A stretch of DNA of 64,000 bases from Todiramphus chloris collaris (lineage: Eukaryota > Chordata > Aves > Coraciiformes > Alcedinidae): assembly GCA_025345505.1 (NCBI GenBank), contig JANVCC010000022.1, positions 27,632,375-27,696,374 of the forward strand, read 5' to 3'. The notes under the pieces are model-generated. The model was not told the DNA's origin. It ran no database searches and saw only the letters and a list, made by a program, of their open reading frames with translations. Made by a program: the position numbers and the translations under genes. Shown piece after piece: positions 1-12,473 of this stretch (positions are counted from its first letter, which is position 1; each line of letters opens with the position of its first letter).

Positions 1-3000
1 GGGTAAAACAAAGCTACAGAAAAGCATATTTCAGCTGTGGAGCAATAGTTACATCCACTACAAGTATTGACACTTGGTAATGGGTCAAACCACTGACACA
101 GTAACACATTCATCCATCCACAGAGACAGGCATACAACCTGTGGCTCAGGAAATTTGTACTGAGCAGACTTAAAAAACTGGGTCTGTATGACACAGAAGG
201 GAGTATTTGCTTTACCCAGTGCTTTCATATCATGGACATGTGAGCCGACTTCTCCCCAACAAGGTTTGCGTGTGGAATAAGCAACCCCTCTCAGCTCATG
301 CACACAGTTCACAGGGTACCCAAGTGCAGGTTAACAAACATACAAAGGAGGTGACTTGCATAACTTCTTAATCTAGGCTTGTCCTCCTATTACCTAAGAC
401 CTGGGCAATTTTCTTCTTAAATCAATGGTACCTCATGCTGTGGAATGCTCAAGAAGAAAGGAAACAAAAAAAATCTGAGATAAAAACCTTACCCTTTGGT
501 GGTTTCCTTCTTTTATTCAGAATTGCAAAAGACACCAAGGGGATCAGACAGTATAAGTACTCTGCATCCTTGGCAGGAATTATGCAGAGACAGGCTCCAC
601 TATGTAACTCAAATCTGCTTTCCCACACCTGGCTTTACTTTCAGTTTCCTTGGAATGAGCAAGTACTAAATTTGACTGGCAAAGACAACTTTAAATCAGA
701 GCCAGGAGCAAAAGATGTGGGCAGATATCTGTCAGCTGGGAAAAAACCCACAAACCACACACCAAAAAAAAGGACAAAGAAGCTGCCCTTGGTACTCAAA
801 ATGCAATAAACCATCTTGGGCTAAAATGAGGAAAGCCAAAAGTTGTAGCCTGTGTGGTGAATACTTACGCTTCTGGAAAGCACAAACCTTTACTTCCCAT
901 AGAGCATCCCCTTGCTGCAGTTTTTCCCCAAGTCCTGCAGAGTGCAGAGTGGTGTTTTGAAATCGAGGATCTATTAGTCTATAAAGAGGAAAAAGTCGAA
1001 GCCTGCTTGAAATTCTCTTTGGTAACAGTAAGGAGGGCAGGCTGCTCTGAGTTATGAAGGTGGCCTTTTAAAAATGGAAATAAACAGACAGAGTAGATGA
1101 CTTTAATGAAGAACTACCCGTGTCTTTTTTGGTCTCAAGTTCCATTAGCAAATGGAGACAGAAAAAAACTGTGCAGTTCTGTCAGGAGCAACTGGTCACC
1201 TCTCTGCACCTGAGCTTTCCTCAAACACATGTGCCTGTCAATGCAGAGAAAGCCTGAAATATCAAGGGGCATCTGCAGTGCTCAGCCTAGAGACAGCCTT
1301 ATTTAAGACTATGAAAACCCTTGAGAGATTCAACCTGAGCTGAAGGGTGTTCTCTTGGAGATCAAATACAGATGCCTGACTGCACCTATCTTTGGTTTTG
1401 CTTTTGGCTGTGGGCACCAGGGGTCTCCAGACATTCCAAACATCCCCATTTTGGAGGTGCTGGGTGTTTCATGTGAAGTACTAAACAGCATCTGCTTTTC
1501 TGGTGACTTGAACAGCACCATTGTACTGCCCAGAGACACATAACTCCCCTAATATGAACTGTAACAGTTTGAGGGACAGATAAGAGAAAGGAGGTGAGCA
1601 GCCCTCAGATGTGCAGTGTGTAGTCACAGAAGCACCAACTGTTGGGCTGTGGTGCTGTTTGTGATTCTTTGCATTGCAGTAATGCTTAAGGAGCCATGCA
1701 GGGTACAGATGTAACCACACAAGCCCGAAACCAAGGAGAAGAACAGTGTAAAATCTGTCTGTGGTTAATAATATTAGTCTGTGTCAGACTGTAACAATTG
1801 GGAGACCTTTTTGCCATTTCAGAACAAGCTGAATTGTTCTTCAGTCTATACCAAACCAGTACCGTCCTGCTTCCAGAAAGTGATGGTTACAGCACACACT
1901 ACCCTCATAATATCTTTTGCTGTTGTAAACAGATGAGCAAAGGAAAACCTGAAGGAGGGATCTGAGATAAGATTATTTTTAACCATGTAAGTGTTTCATG
2001 AGGTACTGGAAGTAGAATGGTGCTGGGCTGCTGCAGGATACAGTATGCCAGTGCTGATCCAGGCAGGCAGCTCTCATGTTCCTCCACTACCACCTCCAAA
2101 TGCTGCAGCATAGAATACACAGGAAAATAAAGCCCACAAATAACTAAGGAGGGTGGGGAAAAGGACAACTTGGATCCTACTGAGCAGCAACTCCCTCTCA
2201 GATCTGAAATGCATGGCAATGGAGATGAAGTTATTTCACACTCATCAGCCAGCTCCAGGAGACTCAGGGACCTCTTGCTTCCTGACAGCCATGCAGGCAG
2301 AGCTGTACCTGTCACAAATACTGGATCAGACAGATCTTATATTATTCTTATAGCTTTAGGGCAACTGGAGGGGGAAGAAGGGGAGAAAATCTAATCAAAC
2401 ACACCAAAAGAACACAAACAAAAAGTTCCCAAATGTCTTCTATTTCGTAGGGGCCAACAGTGACACTATCTGTTCTGGGAGCCACTGTCAATTATTTATT
2501 AGCACTTGCAACATAGCACAGGAGATGAGCACGTTGCAATTTGAGTTTTCTGCGTGTATGACTGAAATTTTTTCAAAACAGGACAGAGAACAGAAGAGAG
2601 TGAAGTCTTGGAATGAAGACAAGATCCTTTGTGTGTAAAGGCGACTTCCTCTTCCATTCTCCAACTTGTAGTGACTGCCTCTGAAGACCATACCAGATGT
2701 ACCCTTTGAGCTGCTGGTGAGAAAAGCTATCCACACTGATGGCAGTGTTCTCCCCTTCCAGCAAGTCAGACCTCATGGACAGTGTCATAAAATGAATCAC
2801 ATGGTGGTGTGGGACAAGGTGATGCCTGTGCCTTCCAGAAAGTCTCTTAGCTGAGAGCAGACTGAACTTCGTAGTTGCAGACACTTCTTTCCTTTTAGGC
2901 CCTTCAAGGACAGCTGCTTTTCTAATTTCTAGCCTGACAACCCACCAGCAGTGGGAAGTAGTGATTCTGAGCTCTGTTGGTGACAGTGGGCAGTCCCGTG

Positions 3001-6000
3001 GCTAAACAACCAGTGTAAATCATTTACAAAGCTCAAAATCACTGCTTCCCACTTACTGGTGGTAGAAGACTTATACTGGCAAGTCGTTGTAAACTTCTGG
3101 TAAGTCATTAAGTCATTCATTTTTGGTTTGTGTCCTTTTTAATGTCTTGAGAATCTGACAATGATTGACATGCTTCTGTATGCTCCATGAGCACATGATG
3201 CCTTCAGTGTTGCTTTCTGCACAAATCTTCTGGCCTCCTCTTCTTTTGTCTTTAAATGCTGCTGTTGCCTTCCTTATTAGTTGATGGCAGACAAACTCAA
3301 CAGAGCAATGGAAGTTTGTTTGCAGGTCTTGACCTGTCATTAAGACCTATTAAAAGAGTTGTGTCCTACACTCTTTCAAAAATACCTTCCTCTGTCTATC
3401 CTCTCCCACTTCCATCTCCTCTGTAACTTGCAGGTGAAATGCTAGGTATCTGTGTATGGATCATTGATTTTAACAATCATTTAATTGTAGGATGTGTGAT
3501 AGAGGATATATGTTATTATGACTGCCTGGCCATATATCTGTTTTATCTTTATTTGTTTTCTTTCTTTCCTCTGTTTTGCTAATGAGTGACAGAGGAGTGT
3601 GTAAAAAAGGGATTTGGCTACACTGGTAGTTGTGAGACTGTAAGCAGTGCAGTAAGGAATATGATTTCTCTTGCATCATGTGAGTGTATATTAGGAGACT
3701 GACAAAAAAAGTTAAGTTTTGAGGACTACAGTTCAATAAGATGAAATATTTTCCCAGTGCCAAGGTCATTCTTGAAAATCAAACTTAATTATTCATATTG
3801 CTTAGATCTTGCAACACAAAGCAGAGCAACATTCAGATAGCTCTACAAAGGGAGTCCTTGGAAGTCCCAGTACCACTGGAAGGCAATTGGTCTTCAGATT
3901 CCAACTGTGGCAGTCATTTTCCTCATTTGCTTGAGGAAATGTTATCCTCTATTTAGGGTATTGTCACTTGCTTCAAAGGTTACAGAATCAGCTTTATAAA
4001 CTATCTTTTATATTTTTGCTGCTGGAGACTGCACATTGGACTGCTCTTCTGGACAAAGTTCCTTGTCTATGTTCCATTTTTTTTGTCAAAAAAGAGAAGC
4101 GAGTTCATTGGGAAGACAATTTCTCTTCCTCTACCTTATAAACAAGGTAAAATGGTAAAAAGATGGGTGGGATACCAATGAAACCTTAAGTTCCTATTCA
4201 ATAAGCACAAAGGTAGTCTGCATAAAGTATGATTCGACTTGATGCTGACTATTAGATGTAGTGAATCCTTGCATTTAGGCTGAGAAAGTTTCCAAAGCAT
4301 CTCTAGTGTTTTCAGTGGGACAAAATGCATTGCAGAGCATGAGACTCAGTACGTAAATGCTTTTTGAAAATGGTGCTAACGTTCTGTGTTTCTTTCTTAC
4401 ATTTGAAGATATTGCTCAAAATGCACTTAAAACCAAAATGTCTTACATTCCTAAAGAAAGGAGATTTTATGTAAAGCTAAAATAAAAATGTAGACTTACA
4501 AGTGCAGCAGTATTAAATCACTGCTAGAATTAATAGTGAGTGTTTAATTTGAGGAGATTCATCTTGAAGACATCCATGTCACCACAAGAGGAAAGTTGCT
4601 ACCATGCGGTGAGGTCAGAGAGCTCCATGTGAAAAAATGATTGAATAGTAATTTTGATCAATTCGGACAAATCTATCACAGTTGAAATTAATTTGGAGCC
4701 AAGGGACGTCTTAATTGATGATTCTCCAAGATGTTGGGATGGGTGGTGAACATCTAGGTAGGTTTTAGAACCCATAAATTATCAGGACAGTGATATATCA
4801 GTGACTGAATGAATAATGTAGAGATCAACATGGTTTATTTAAATTTAGCTTAACCTTTTCTTCCATGGGAGAGCAAGAGAAGAATAATTGACTCAATTAA
4901 ATTTTAATCTTGGAAATGTTGATCTGTATCTGGGTTTGCCACAGACTAGGTTTCCCTTTCCCACATAGATGAGGCAAGGCATCTAAGCTTGAAGTCTCCA
5001 TACTAATATTGACTGTAATATGCCCAGAAATTATGTAAGGTAGACATTTATGTGTAGCAAGATTCTGAGCTAACCCCAGGGGGTTAGTTTTGTGCTCCTA
5101 TTTTCCCAAGCATTGTGTGTGTAAAACGAAGATTATTTTTTCAATACAGCACATTAACTCCCTCTCCAAAAAATCAAAAGGACATGGGGAAAGAAAGACC
5201 TTTTAACTGAAAAGCAGTTTGGATCAGGTCTCTGCTGTATCCTTTAGGATAATAGATGACTTAACTTTAATTAAAACAGAAATTAATATAAATAATGCAA
5301 ATGTTGCAATTGACTGGAAGAAATGAGTGTTTCATGAGGTCATGAAGCAGAATTGTCAAGAAGCAGATTCCCTTGTGGTCAGCCGAGATGTCTGTGAGCA
5401 TTACAATTCCTTGCCCATTATATTGTACAAGTGTAAAACTGAAAAATTCAGCTAACAATTTGCATGGTTTTATTCCAGTATTTTTTAAATTTTAAAACTA
5501 AGTAGCACATATCTGTCGAACAACTCAGAGACAGCCTTAAACCAACAGAGACAAATGGCCACAGTTTTATATACTGTGACTGATGCTGCACACTCATTGT
5601 TGCCAGCAGTGAGGAACCTGAAGAAATACCTTTTGGCTGAGGAGGTTCTACTGTGCCCGATATTGTTCTATTGTCTTAGCAGGGACAAACTGCAAGTCTT
5701 TCACTAAAAGTACAAAGGTGTAAAAGCTAGAAAAGACAGATATGAAGTCCTTTCAAGAGTTTGGGACTCAAATGGCATAAAAAGATGAGAATACTGTTCT
5801 GAGATGATGGTTAGAGACTGGTAGCACTTGATTGTGCTGTGCTCTCACTGAGCCAGTGGGAAAGGAAGGAGGATTCACTCAGTCACATAGGTTAGAAAAG
5901 AGGTGGGGGACAACTACAAGTTCTCTTGGGTAGCAAAGGGGCAGCTGAATGCAGTAGTGATTCACATCCATCTGGGAGACCCTGTTCCCGATCATGTGTT

Positions 6001-7689
6001 GGTGATGACTCAGACTCTGAACGATAGTTGACCTATTTTATCCCTCATTTTATAACCAGAAGAAATGAAGCACAAACCACCCAAGACTTCTGCATTTAAA
6101 ACCACTTGAGCAAAAAGTTTGTGTGCATAGGTGTCAGTCTGTGCAAAATGCTGGATGTCTCTGGCTGCAAGCTTTTTGCCTGGAGAAGGAGATGCTTGAC
6201 AGAAAGCATTTTGTGCACAGATTTTGAAACTGAAGTGCAAGCATTGGGCATAACATAATCTAAGGAACCTGTGGCAGGCCGAAAGACACAACCCAAAGTG
6301 GCACCTCAGTTATTCTGCACTGAACACAAAACCTCCCTCAAATGGGAATGGAAATAATACAATCCTAGTCTGTATTCTATCACAGAAAAATAATTTGTTC
6401 ATTCTTTTGTGGTTCTCATTGCATTGAGCAGACTGTAAGAGACACATCCTCCCTTTGAGGAAGCCATAATTTACTAGGCCTAATAGAACAAGTAAAATAA
6501 ATTACAGGTCAGAAAGATAAAAATATTTAGACTGAGGCAGAGGTGAGCCTTTGTGGTATTTTGTTTCATTTGTCTCTGATCTTGGCTGGGCCTGCAAGGA
6601 TGACCAGAAAGTTGTTTATAAAACAGGAACCCTTGAATGAAGATATAACTAGAAAGAGAACCTAAAGTATCATTTTCCTTAGATCCCTGCCTTAATTACA
6701 GGGTCATCTTGTCACCCTAAGAATCCTCTATCACTTTTCAAAGGTGTTGAGTAATTCTGTTCAAAGGCAGACAAAGGAAAAATATTGTAGGGGAAAGGGG
6801 TAAGCATGAGAGGGAGGGAAGCAGACCTAAGCGGAAATTATAAATGAATCATTATTATGTAAGGACAGTAAGATGTTTTCACTATAATTAAGATGGATTA
6901 CTTTAATGATCCTTAAGGGCTTGATTCAGAACTGCATTAGAAACCATTTGTGTGGGGCTTCTGCACTCACTGCCTCTGTGAGGAAATCACAGATGTTTAA
7001 ATATGAAAAGGGACATTCTGAGGTTTTATATTTCTTCAAGCAGCCTCCTCAGGTTTAGAGAGATGTGTGTCTGCCTCAGATTTATGCACTGAGGAGAGTG
7101 CCTAAGCCTTGATAGCACTCTTGGAAAAGTAATTACCTTTTGCAGATTTTACACCTGAACATATATACAGTGCGTGGCAATTTGTCTAGGAAGAAAAAAA
7201 ACCTGCAAAACCTTTTGTGCAGAGAAGATCAGCTGTTTGGATTAATGAACTGCAGAACTAACTTTTTCCCATCTATAGATGTGCCTTAAAAATATACTCA
7301 CTTCCCTTGCAAACATACAAGTATTGGAAAGATACTGCACTTCACAAGCCGGGTCAGGACTATCTGGGAAACTAGAAGGCAACATTTCCATTTTCATAAA
7401 AACATCTTAATGTGAGAGTGACCCAAATGCTAAAGAATGCTAAAACTTAGAAGGCATTTTTAAGGTTATGATATTTCAGTGTAAGGTTATAATCTTCTGC
7501 ACTTTTGTCTTAGTCATGTCTGAGCTCACAGGTATTTAAAAAACCCAATAATGCTTTGATTTTTTGTGAGTGGGAGACGGTGGGGTTGTCACACCATCTG
7601 TAAATTGGTGGGCTAATTCCTGCCATTGTGATGTAGATTCATTTCCAAATTTTTGGAATCTGTATAATTTCTCATCTTAAGGACTTTGT
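1..7689. other. Unique non-coding stretch, no gene recognised
   Basis: I see no supported gene, CR1 fragment or long simple repeat here. The open frames are short (at most about 136 codons), lie on both strands, and lack convincing splice sites or family motifs. A good polypyrimidine acceptor ends at 3434, and the frame after it stays open for about 48 codons, but no acceptable donor follows. The stretch is best read as intergenic or intronic DNA. Confidence 0.6.
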
Positions 7690-9470
7690 AGACCTTGTGA
7701 ATGTAGAAGATAATACCTGCATCTTAGGCCACTACTACACCATATCCTTAAGCACTGCATCTAGGCAGCTTTTAAATACATGCAGAGATGGTGATTTAAC
7801 CATTTCCCTGGACAGCCTCTTCCAGTCTTTGACAACTGTTTTGGTAAAGAAGTTCTTCCTAATGTCCAACCTAAACCTCTGCTGGCACAACTTATTACCA
7901 TTTCCTCTTGTCCTGTCAGTTGTGACTTGTGAGAAGAGACCAACACCCACCTCTCTACAACCTCCTTTCAGGTTGTAGAGAGTGATAAGGTCTCTTTTCA
8001 GCCTCCTTTTCTTCAGACCAAATAACCCCATCTCCCTCAGTCACTCGTCATAAGACTTATTCTCAAGACCAGACATTCTAGGACTTATTCACCAGCTTCG
8101 TTGCCCTTCTCTGGACCTGCTCTAGCACATCATGTCTTGCTTATACTGCAGCACCCCAAACTGAACCCAGAACTCAAGCTGTGGTCTCACCAGTGCTGAG
8201 TACAGGGGAACAATCGCTTCCCTACTCCTGCTGGTCGCACTATTCCTGATGCAGGCCAGGATGTCGTTGGCCTTCTTGGCCACCTGGGCACACTGCTGGC
8301 TCATGTTCATCCAGCTGTCGATCAACACCCCCAGGTCCCTTTCTGCCAGGCACCTTTCCAGCCACTCTGTCCCAAGCCTCTAGTGTTACCTGGGGTTGTT
8401 AATGGTCCAAGTGCAGGGCTTGGCACTTGGCCTTGTTGAAGCCCATATGATTGGCCTCCACCCATTGATCCAGCCTGTCCAGGTCCCTCTGAAGAGCCCT
8501 GCCTACCCTCAAGCAGATGAACACTCCCACCTAACTTGGTGTGGTCTGCAAACTTACTGAGGGTCCTCTCCACCTCCTCATCAAGGTCATTGATAAAGAT
8601 AGGAGTGGTCCCAGCACTGAGCCCTGGGGAACACTGCTTGTTACTGGCCACCAACTGAATTTAATTGCATTCACCACCACTCTCTGAGCCTGGCCATCCA
8701 GATGGTGTTTGATCCAGCAGAGTGTGCACCCATCCAAGCCTAAGGCAGACAGTTTTTTCATGCATCAAAGGCTTTGCTGAAGTGCAGGTAAACAATGTCC
8801 ACAGTCTTTTCCTCATCCACCAAGCAGTTCACATTGTCATAAAAGGAGGTGAGATTTGTTAAGCAAGACCGGCCCTTGATGAATCCATGCTGACTGGGCC
8901 TGATCACCTGCTTGTCCTGTAAATGGTGTGTTATGATTTGTTCTATGACCTTCCCTGGCACCAAGGTCAGACTGACAGATCTTTAGTTCCCCAGATCCTC
9001 CTCCCATCCTTTCTTGTAAACTCTTAGTCCTTTGCTAATCTCTGGCCCACTGGGACCTCCCCCATTATCTAGGAATGCTGATTAATTATGAGGAGTGGCT
9101 TGGTAAGCACATCCACCAGCTCTTTCAGTACTCTTGATTGTAACTCATCCGACACCATAGACTTGTGTATGTTGAGGTGATGCAGCAGGTCACTAACTAT
9201 TTCCTCATGAATTATGGGGGCCTCCGTCTGTTCCCCATCCCTGTCTTCCAGCTCAAGGGACTGGCTACCCTGCAAAAAACTAGTCCTGCTGTTGAGGACT
9301 GAGGCAAAGAAGGCATTCTCCCACAGAGAAGCTAGTGTGGGATTTGCTCTATTCTGATATGGGACAAATACCTCCTGGAATATCCCCCTGTGTGAAGAAT
9401 CTAAGGAGAAAAACTTGTTCTTGGAAAAGCTGGTGAGTGTCAGCTCATTGATCTGGGACAGCAAAGACCA
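7690..9470 (-). mobile_element. CR1 LINE relic, 5'-truncated, minus strand
   Basis: Read on the minus strand, this stretch gives the CR1 ORF2 reverse transcriptase in pieces, in the right order, from about 9330 down to 7735. Recognisable pieces are [69 protein letters not shown] and the C-terminal [17 protein letters not shown] region. The endonuclease half is absent, the usual 5' truncation of CR1. Sequence between about 9330 and 9470 may or may not belong to the element. The normal CR1 3' UTR and octamer tail are not visible below 7735, which is unusual because CR1 copies normally keep the 3' end. Frame changes and lost catalytic residues show it is dead. Confidence 0.93.
7735..9464 (-). 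pseudogene. CR1 ORF2 reverse transcriptase, broken
   Basis: The reverse transcriptase of the CR1 LINE once copied element RNA at the target site. It is now split over at least six minus-strand frames: 9069-9464, 8758-8964, 8531-8761, 8322-8654, 8122-8328 and 7735-8031. The RT motif A region reads YLHFSKAFDA where the family has an aspartate before FSKAFD. The catalytic FADD box reads FADH (about 8535-8555). Both changes remove metal-binding acidic residues, so no activity is expected even apart from the frameshifts. The C-terminus ends at KDMV followed by a stop at 7735-7737, the normal CR1 ORF2 end. The protein is identified from sequence; its loss of function is inferred. Confidence 0.9.
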
Positions 9471-10116
9471 TCTGTTGGACCATCTGTTCTGGAAGGGTTG
9501 GTAGATCCTCAGACTGGGATTTGGCAGAAGCTAAGATGCCCACAATGTGGAGTAGAAACAAGCAAAGCAAGACTACATGGAAAAACACAACTAACTCCAT
9601 GACTTGTGGTGGCTAGCCCCAAGGGATCTGCTCTGGTTCATTTTCCAAGAAAAGTCCAGGATGGAAGCCTGACCACAGATGCAAGACTGACCACAGATGC
9701 AAGAACATCTGTCTCCCTATTTCCATTTGCTCTTCTTGTTTCTCAGTAGCAGTGTTGCATTAAAAGTATTTAGTGGCCTTGCTTCTTCACTATTTCACTT
9801 GTTGGAGAGGTTTTGTGGAAAGGAGAATCAGAGCATTGTTTGTCAATCTTGAGCTTTCTGTTCCTGGAATATTCACTGCTCAGCAGCACAATGAAATCAT
9901 CACTGACAAAACAGAATTGATCATTCTCATACAGGTATATTTATTGCTTTTGCTGTTTACCAAACCACTTATTTTTCCTCCTGATTGGCCACAGCATGCC
10001 CCAGAGATGGAGCCATGTCACCCACTGCAGACAAGTGTAGCCAAAGTAACTCCTAGATAAACAGCACAGGAAAACCCTACTAATTAGGAAACTCCGGGGA
10101 TTCTCTACTTAATACT
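9471..10116. other. Unique stretch between CR1 relic and T/G tract
   Basis: No gene is supported. A short tandem duplication of an 11-bp unit (GACCATCTGTT) sits at about 9467-9489, at the 5' edge of the CR1 relic. The 95-codon plus-strand frame at 9773-10060 has no splice or family support. Confidence 0.5.
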
Positions 10117-10345
10117 AGTTTGCTTTTTGTGGGGGTTTTTTGTTTGCTTGGTTGTTGGTTTGTTGTTTTTTGTTTGTTTGGGTTTTTTGTTTATTTTGTT
10201 TGGTTTTTTTTTTTTTTTTGTTTTTTTTTTTTTGGTTTTTTTTTTTTTTTTGGTTTTGGAGGGGTGTTCCTTTTTTTGTTTTTGTGGGGTTTTGTGCTTT
10301 TGTTTGTTTGCTTGTTTTTTTTTATTGTTGTTGCTTTGTTGTTGT
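10117..10345. repeat. T/G-rich low-complexity tract
   Basis: About 230 bp of almost pure T and G on the plus strand, mixing GTTT and GTTTG units with T runs of 10 to 15. The plus-strand open frames here (up to 193 codons, rich in Phe, Leu, Val, Cys and Gly) are only a by-product of the composition. Confidence 0.9.
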
Positions 10346-11135
10346 TCCCACCTTTCCAGTTGTTTATCTAGACTTTCTTCTTTACCTGCACTGCCAGGTT
10401 GTCAACTACTGAGATCAATGAGAGTTAGGAGACCAAATACTTTTATGGATTTGATTCTAAACTGTATAGAGAATATATCCTCTTCATTTCCTGCCTTTAT
10501 GAAAGATTTGATTCCTAGAATCTACCCTATCTATTATTTTATGGGTTTGGCAATGAGCTCTGCAGCGGCTCTATGCATTCTTTCATTGAAGGGTTTCTCA
10601 ATACTCAGGACCAATGTGCAGTTTCATCCTGTATGCAGAGAACTGACTTACAGGGTGGATGAGCATACACACTTTGGTGGATTAAGAACTGAATTCAACT
10701 CCACTTAAATTCTTTCAGTACCCAATCCAAGTACACCACCAGCACTCACTGCACTGCAGACCCACAGCCACTCCTAGCATCAGCAGCTGTGTGGGGTCAA
10801 ATCCCACAGTATCTGTCTTCAGTAGTTGTGGTAACAGGAGTGAGTAAGAACAGAGAAAATTTGTATGACAATTACATTGAATATTATTTGAGAATTTAGA
10901 GATAAGTGATTTTCAAATGGTAAATTGCAATCAACTTTCCTTTCATTAGGTTTTCTGGTTTCCCTTTTAAACTGTTTGCATCTCTAACACACTTGTTTTG
11001 AGCTTGCGTCCTTCTACTTTAATTTGATGCTCCTTAATTCTTTTACTGGAATATATATGCCTTCCTCTGATGTATCTATTCAGCATCCACTGAAGTGCAC
11101 TATAAGACTTCTGAGCTGAGGAGTTCAGCTGATCA
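10346..11135. other. Unique stretch, no gene recognised
   Basis: The frame running out of the T/G tract stays open to 10708, but the part beyond the tract has no known motif and no clear acceptor or donor. Nothing else is supported. Confidence 0.45.
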
Positions 11136-11480
11136 TCAGGACCAATACCTTCTGATGGACCTCTCCTCCCTGAATTGTCTAATTTGCTTTTGAATCTATT
11201 TACACTTTCACCTCAAAGATACTCACACTACAAATATGCACTATCTGAGAAAGCTCTTTCTTGTCTCTGCTATGAAACTGCTGCTGGATTTGTTTCCTTG
11301 GTTGCTATTTGTCTTGTCTGTGCCACTTGTGACTTTATAGGCCTCTCTTCCATACTCCTCAGTCATCCTTTCCCAGGCTAAACAGTATCAATTTTGCTTC
11401 CTGAAGAAGGTACTCCAAACTTCTGAGTATCTGTGTATCTCTTCCCCTCTGAGCCTTCTCTGTGGTCCTTCCAACAGGTG
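11136..11480 (-). repeat. Old CR1-like LINE fragment, minus strand
   Basis: The plus-strand text follows, with heavy divergence, the reverse complement of the 3' coding part of old amniote CR1 elements. Landmarks in order are a CTGAATTGTCTAATTTG-like block, a block resembling AAATATGCACTATCTGAGAAAG, then TTTATAGGCCTCTCTTCC, and CCCAGGCTAAACAG near 11375. No reading frame survives. I assigned it from memory of the consensus layout; a RepeatMasker run would settle the subfamily and edges. Confidence 0.55.
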
Positions 11481-12418
11481 ACTGGAATTTCATGTGTCAT
11501 CCAAGAGAAGAACAGAGAACTGATACATTCATATCATGAAGTTACTGTCTCTAAAGTTACAGGGCACAAAACAAGTGTAAATGAGTCAGGGTCCAAGACC
11601 TGAAAACACTGGAGGTGTATTGATTTCATGTCACTCGGTTTCATGTGTGTATCTGTTTCATACATGTATGTATGTTTTCCTTTTCTTTTTGCAAGCTGTT
11701 TTCATTCTGTTTTCTTATTTTTGAGAAAAAAAAAATGTATATTTTCCTGTCGTACTTTTCTGAACTATAAAAGTTTTAAACTTATATTTCAATATGGCCA
11801 AGGAAGTTCAAGAGAGCATGAGGGATTTAGATGCTCAGTTCAAAGACCTCTCAGTCTTTGAAAAAATCAATTCTTGATAATTTGGTGAATTGAAAATGGG
11901 ATCTGATGCATTTCCCTATTGTGATTCAGCTACACCCCCAGTCTAGTAGTAAAGGAAGACTATCTTCTATAGCTCCTCTGATGGTTTTCAGTTTGTCTTC
12001 CATCAGATGAATATTCACATTACAAGATCAGAATAAATTCTTCCTGACATGCAGTCTCTTATTATTATTTGGATTGTCTTTAAGGAAAGAAACACCAGTG
12101 CAAATTCCCTGCATCTTGGGGTGGCACTTAAAACTTTTGTGCAATGTCCACAACTTGCTATTCTCCTTAAGGTCCACAGACTCAATGAGAGGAGTCTGTG
12201 TTTTACCCAATAAATTATCATGACAAATCTATAGCCTTATGAATAATGCATGGGAAGGATGGGACAGGGATATCTGTTGCCATTTCTGTGGATGTTACTA
12301 ATAACCAGTAAAGTCAGGCCTCTGAGGATGCTGTTCTAAAAGAGCACCAATGCTAAGGTTGCAGAGCATCTTGCTTGGCATGTAGAACTGCTGTTTATAA
12401 TGCAGGTTGTGTGCCAGC
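11481..12418. other. Unique stretch, no gene recognised
   Basis: Short open frames on both strands without splice or family support; no repeat recognised. Confidence 0.45.
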
Positions 12419-12473
12419 ATGTGTATGTGCCAGCATACATACACACACACATATACACACAAAAAAAAAAAAA
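12419..12473. repeat. TG/CA microsatellite followed by poly(A)
   Basis: A TGTATG/CATACA-rich stretch, then a short (AC)n run and a 13-A run. The decamer GTGCCAGCAT occurs twice about 18 bp apart at the left edge, suggesting replication slippage. Confidence 0.8.

Noticed and set aside
7697-7978. 93-codon plus-strand frame
   Set aside because: It is the antisense shadow of the minus-strand CR1 reverse transcriptase.
10120-10708. Open frames of 83-193 codons rich in Phe/Leu/Val/Cys
   Set aside because: They are produced by the T/G-rich simple tract; the translated text is low-complexity and has no start or splice context.
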